Origin: an uncultured Clostridia bacterium
GTDB lineage: Bacteria; Bacillota; Clostridia; TANB77; CAG-508
Assembly (NCBI GenBank): GCA_944390305.1
Contig: CALXPX010000053.1
Coordinates: 1 to 8,337, forward strand
Direction of reading: 5' to 3'
DNA length: 8,337 nucleotides
Shown here: piece after piece, positions 6,636-8,337 of the stretch
Layout: each line of letters opens with the position of its first letter
How positions within the stretch are numbered: position 1 is the first letter of the stretch
The notes under the pieces: generated by a model
Database searches by the model: none
Told to the model about the DNA's origin: nothing
Seen by the model: the letters and a program-made list of their open reading frames with translations, nothing else
Made by a program: the position numbers and the translations under genes

Positions 6636-7118
6636 TTATTCTCCCCTTGTTATATGTAGTTTATCTAGGATTTCGTCCTCCTTTTTTCTCATTTCTTTTT
6701 TGTCCTCTTCTTTTATATGATCATATCCCATAAGATGATAAAAACCATGTACTACCATATAGCTAAGTTCTCTTTCAAAACTATGTCCATATTCTATTGC
6801 TTGCTCTTTAACCTTTGGAATTGATATAATTATATCTCCTAAAACATCTTCTAACATATAATTACTAGTTAAAATTTCTTTTATTTCTTCTTTTTCGAAC
6901 ATAGGAAAAGATAACACATCTGTTGGCTTATCTATATTTCTATATTTTTTATTTATTTTTTGTATATTTTCAGGAACAGTTAAAGTTATACTTATGTATA
7001 ACTTTAACTTGTTTAATCCTTCATTATAAAAGCATTCATCAATTACTTTGTTTATTATTTCTTCGTATTCTTTATTTTCTTCTATTCCTATATACTGAAT
7101 ATCAGCATGCTGCTTCAT
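6636..7118 (-). CDS. ybeY: Endoribonuclease YbeY (16S rRNA 3'-end maturation factor)
   Basis: YbeY is a zinc-dependent single-strand endoribonuclease active in 16S rRNA 3'-end processing and 70S quality control. The 160-residue length is typical. The catalytic metal motif H124-G-F-Y-H128-L-M-G-Y-D-H134 is complete. Upstream are the family motifs KKYRNIDKPTDVLSFP (57-72, with R60), LGDIIIS (93-99) and ERELSYMVVHG (115-125). The ATG overlaps the end of the preceding unknown gene by 17 bases, with AAAGGGA (7126-7132) seven bases upstream, so translation is likely coupled. Its partnership with era in the same operon agrees with their shared role in small-subunit maturation. A perfect inverted repeat falls within codons 37-47. 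Confidence 0.96.
   Translation of the reverse strand: MKQHADIQYIGIEENKEYEEIINKVIDECFYNEGLNKLKLYISITLTVPENIQKINKKYRNIDKPTDVLSFPMFEKEEIKEILTSNYMLEDVLGDIIISIPKVKEQAIEYGHSFERELSYMVVHGFYHLMGYDHIKEEDKKEMRKKEDEILDKLHITRGE
6978..7009. repeat. Perfect 14-bp inverted repeat inside ybeY
   Basis: On the plus strand AGTTAAAGTTATAC (6978-6991) and GTATAACTTTAACT (6996-7009) are exact reverse complements separated by TTAT. The next flanking bases do not pair. In the ybeY mRNA this would be a 14-bp A/U-rich hairpin with a 4-base loop, about 110 bases after the start codon. There is no following T-tract, so it is not a standard terminator. Its role, if any, is unknown. Confidence 0.9.
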
Positions 7119-8319
7119 TACTTATTCCCTTTCTTATTCTTCCTTTTCCTCTTTTGTAATTTCCTGTCTTGCAAGAATTTTTTAATGCTCTCATATCTCC
7201 TAAATTAACTAGTCTATTTCTATAGAATTGTAATATTCTATAATATTTATCATTATATTTTTCTAGTTTTCTCATATCTTCTCTTATGTATATAATTTGT
7301 TTATTTATATCGTAATTTTTTAACCCTTTTTCTCTTGTAGCTTCTAATGCTTTACATTTTTCTGCAAATTTTATATATTCATTTTTTTGCTCAGGCTTGT
7401 CCCAATAAATTTTTACTGCTAAAAGTTTATTATTGTATTGTTCAAACATTCTTAATAATAGTTGGTATGCATTTTCTCTTTTTCTTGGCACTTTTGTATC
7501 TACTATTAAATTTCTTGTATCTTTTAATAATTTAACATAACATTTTTCTGCTATTACTAAAGGTAGACTATGTACAAATAATTTTCTACTGATTCCTAAA
7601 AGAATCATCCTCTTATCTAGCATATCAACTTGATCTAGTTTTCCAACTTCATATGTTTCAAATAAACTACATTGTTTTATAAGCTCTGGATCAGTAATTT
7701 CTTTTAGAGGTAAAATATTAGTAATGTAATCTTCTAGTGTATCGAAAATTTTATCATACATTTCATCTTTTTGCATTGGGGTTAATTTTTCAGATAATTT
7801 CATAGAATAATGTTTTAAAAGTCTTTTAAAAATTTGTTCCATCTCATATAAATAAACTACATTATATGATTCTATTAATTTCTGCTTTTTAGACTCTTTT
7901 ACATTGTTATAATCTAACTCTAATAAGTATTTTTGTTTTCTAAGTTTGTATTCTAGTTCATCATTCTCTTTTAAGTGTATTACATTATAATACTTAGAAA
8001 GAGCATCTTTTTCAAATTCTGTTGCAGCATTTGTTTTTACTCTTTTATATATTGTATCTATTACTAATTGATCTATTGATTCTAAATACAAAGAATAGCT
8101 TTCTTCAAATTTTTTTGTTAAATGTTCTTTCTTATCTTCTTCCTTGCAATTTATGCTTTGGAAATAACTTTTTAACATTGAGTTTCTTTTTATACTTATT
8201 AATAAATTGTTTATTCCTGTTTTTGTAGGAGTTAATATTTTCGTAAATGTACTACTTAATTTTGAAAAAAATGTTCTTTTTGTATCATAAATTCTTAAAC
8301 TTTTTTCTCTTGCTTCCAT
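7102..8319 (-). CDS. Unrecognised 405-residue charged, helical protein at the head of the visible operon
   Basis: I do not recognise this protein. It is rich in Lys, Glu, Leu and Tyr with few Gly or Pro after residue 35, which suggests a mostly alpha-helical soluble protein. No signal peptide, clear membrane segment, nucleotide-binding loop or catalytic motif is visible. The first 50 residues are basic (KRTFFSKLSSTFTKIL, then SIKRNSMLKSYF). The last 25 are strongly basic and Gly-containing (KTGNYKRGKGRIRKG), which could bind RNA or DNA, though this is only a guess. Cysteines at 58, 217, 260, 322, 383 and the terminal 405 form no obvious metal site. The frame can be extended to a GTG at 8328, but AGGTGG at 8325-8330 with 5-base spacing selects the ATG at 8319. 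Its 3' end overlaps ybeY by 17 bases. In many Firmicutes phoH lies at this position, but I see no PhoH ATPase motifs here. Confidence 0.85.
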   Translation of the reverse strand: MEAREKSLRIYDTKRTFFSKLSSTFTKILTPTKTGINNLLISIKRNSMLKSYFQSINCKEEDKKEHLTKKFEESYSLYLESIDQLVIDTIYKRVKTNAATEFEKDALSKYYNVIHLKENDELEYKLRKQKYLLELDYNNVKESKKQKLIESYNVVYLYEMEQIFKRLLKHYSMKLSEKLTPMQKDEMYDKIFDTLEDYITNILPLKEITDPELIKQCSLFETYEVGKLDQVDMLDKRMILLGISRKLFVHSLPLVIAEKCYVKLLKDTRNLIVDTKVPRKRENAYQLLLRMFEQYNNKLLAVKIYWDKPEQKNEYIKFAEKCKALEATREKGLKNYDINKQIIYIREDMRKLEKYNDKYYRILQFYRNRLVNLGDMRALKNSCKTGNYKRGKGRIRKGISNEAAC

Positions 8320-8324
8320 ATATA

Positions 8325-8330
8325 CCACCT
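8325..8330 (-). promoter_or_regulatory. Shine-Dalgarno deciding the start of the 405-residue gene
   Basis: AGGTGG on the minus strand, five bases before ATG 8319. It includes the alternative GTG at 8326-8328, so that GTG is part of the ribosome-binding site and not the start codon. The promoter of this gene is beyond the right edge. Confidence 0.75.
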
Positions 8331-8337
8331 TTCAAAA

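Noticed and set aside
8326..8328. GTG as start of the 405-residue gene
   Set aside because: The GTG is itself part of the AGGTGG ribosome-binding site for the ATG at 8319, and no other site lies upstream within the window.
1..8337. CRISPR array, insertion sequence, phage, toxin-antitoxin or defence island
   Set aside because: No direct-repeat array, transposase, integrase, terminal repeats or defence-type domains are visible. Base composition is even and the genes are mostly housekeeping.

Overview
The window is a compact, very A+T-rich block in which every credible gene lies on the minus strand, so transcription runs from high to low coordinates. Gene content, A/G-rich Shine-Dalgarno sequences (AGGAGA, AGGTGG) and partly conserved Bacillota gene order (ybeY-dgkA-...-era-yqzL-recO, then recJ-...-rel) point to a low-GC Gram-positive bacterium, most likely an uncultured-type member of the Clostridia. 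This assignment is an inference from content and composition; there is no rRNA or other marker to confirm it.

In transcription order the layout is as follows. An unrecognised 405-residue helical, charged protein comes first (8319-7102). It is followed by ybeY (rRNA maturation endonuclease), a DgkA-type undecaprenol/diacylglycerol kinase fused to a PAP2-like membrane domain, a membrane-anchored YerB-like DUF3048 protein, era (ribosome assembly GTPase), a small YqzL-family protein and recO. These seven genes overlap or sit within about 26 bases of each other and look like one operon. A rho-independent terminator begins at the recO stop codon. About 20 bases after its T-tract is a good sigma-A-type promoter (TTGAAA-17-TAAAAT) that should drive recJ and the bifunctional (p)ppGpp synthetase/hydrolase gene rel, which runs off the left edge.

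Functionally the first unit joins ribosome/rRNA maturation (YbeY, Era), lipid-carrier recycling or envelope functions (DgkA-like, YerB-like) and recombination mediation (RecO). The second joins a single-strand exonuclease of the RecFOR pathway (RecJ) with stringent-response control (Rel). There are no mobile elements, CRISPR arrays, tRNA or rRNA genes, and no gap longer than 300 bases without a gene. I found no convincing new multi-gene system. The observations most worth a second look are: the DgkA-PAP2 fusion, which lacks the expected catalytic histidines in its PAP2 half and has Gln where a conserved Glu is expected in the kinase half; the unknown head gene; the replacement of cdd by a DUF3048 gene and absence of apt relative to the Bacillus order; a perfect 14-bp inverted repeat inside ybeY; and three consecutive gene junctions where the TAG stop is part of the next gene's Shine-Dalgarno.
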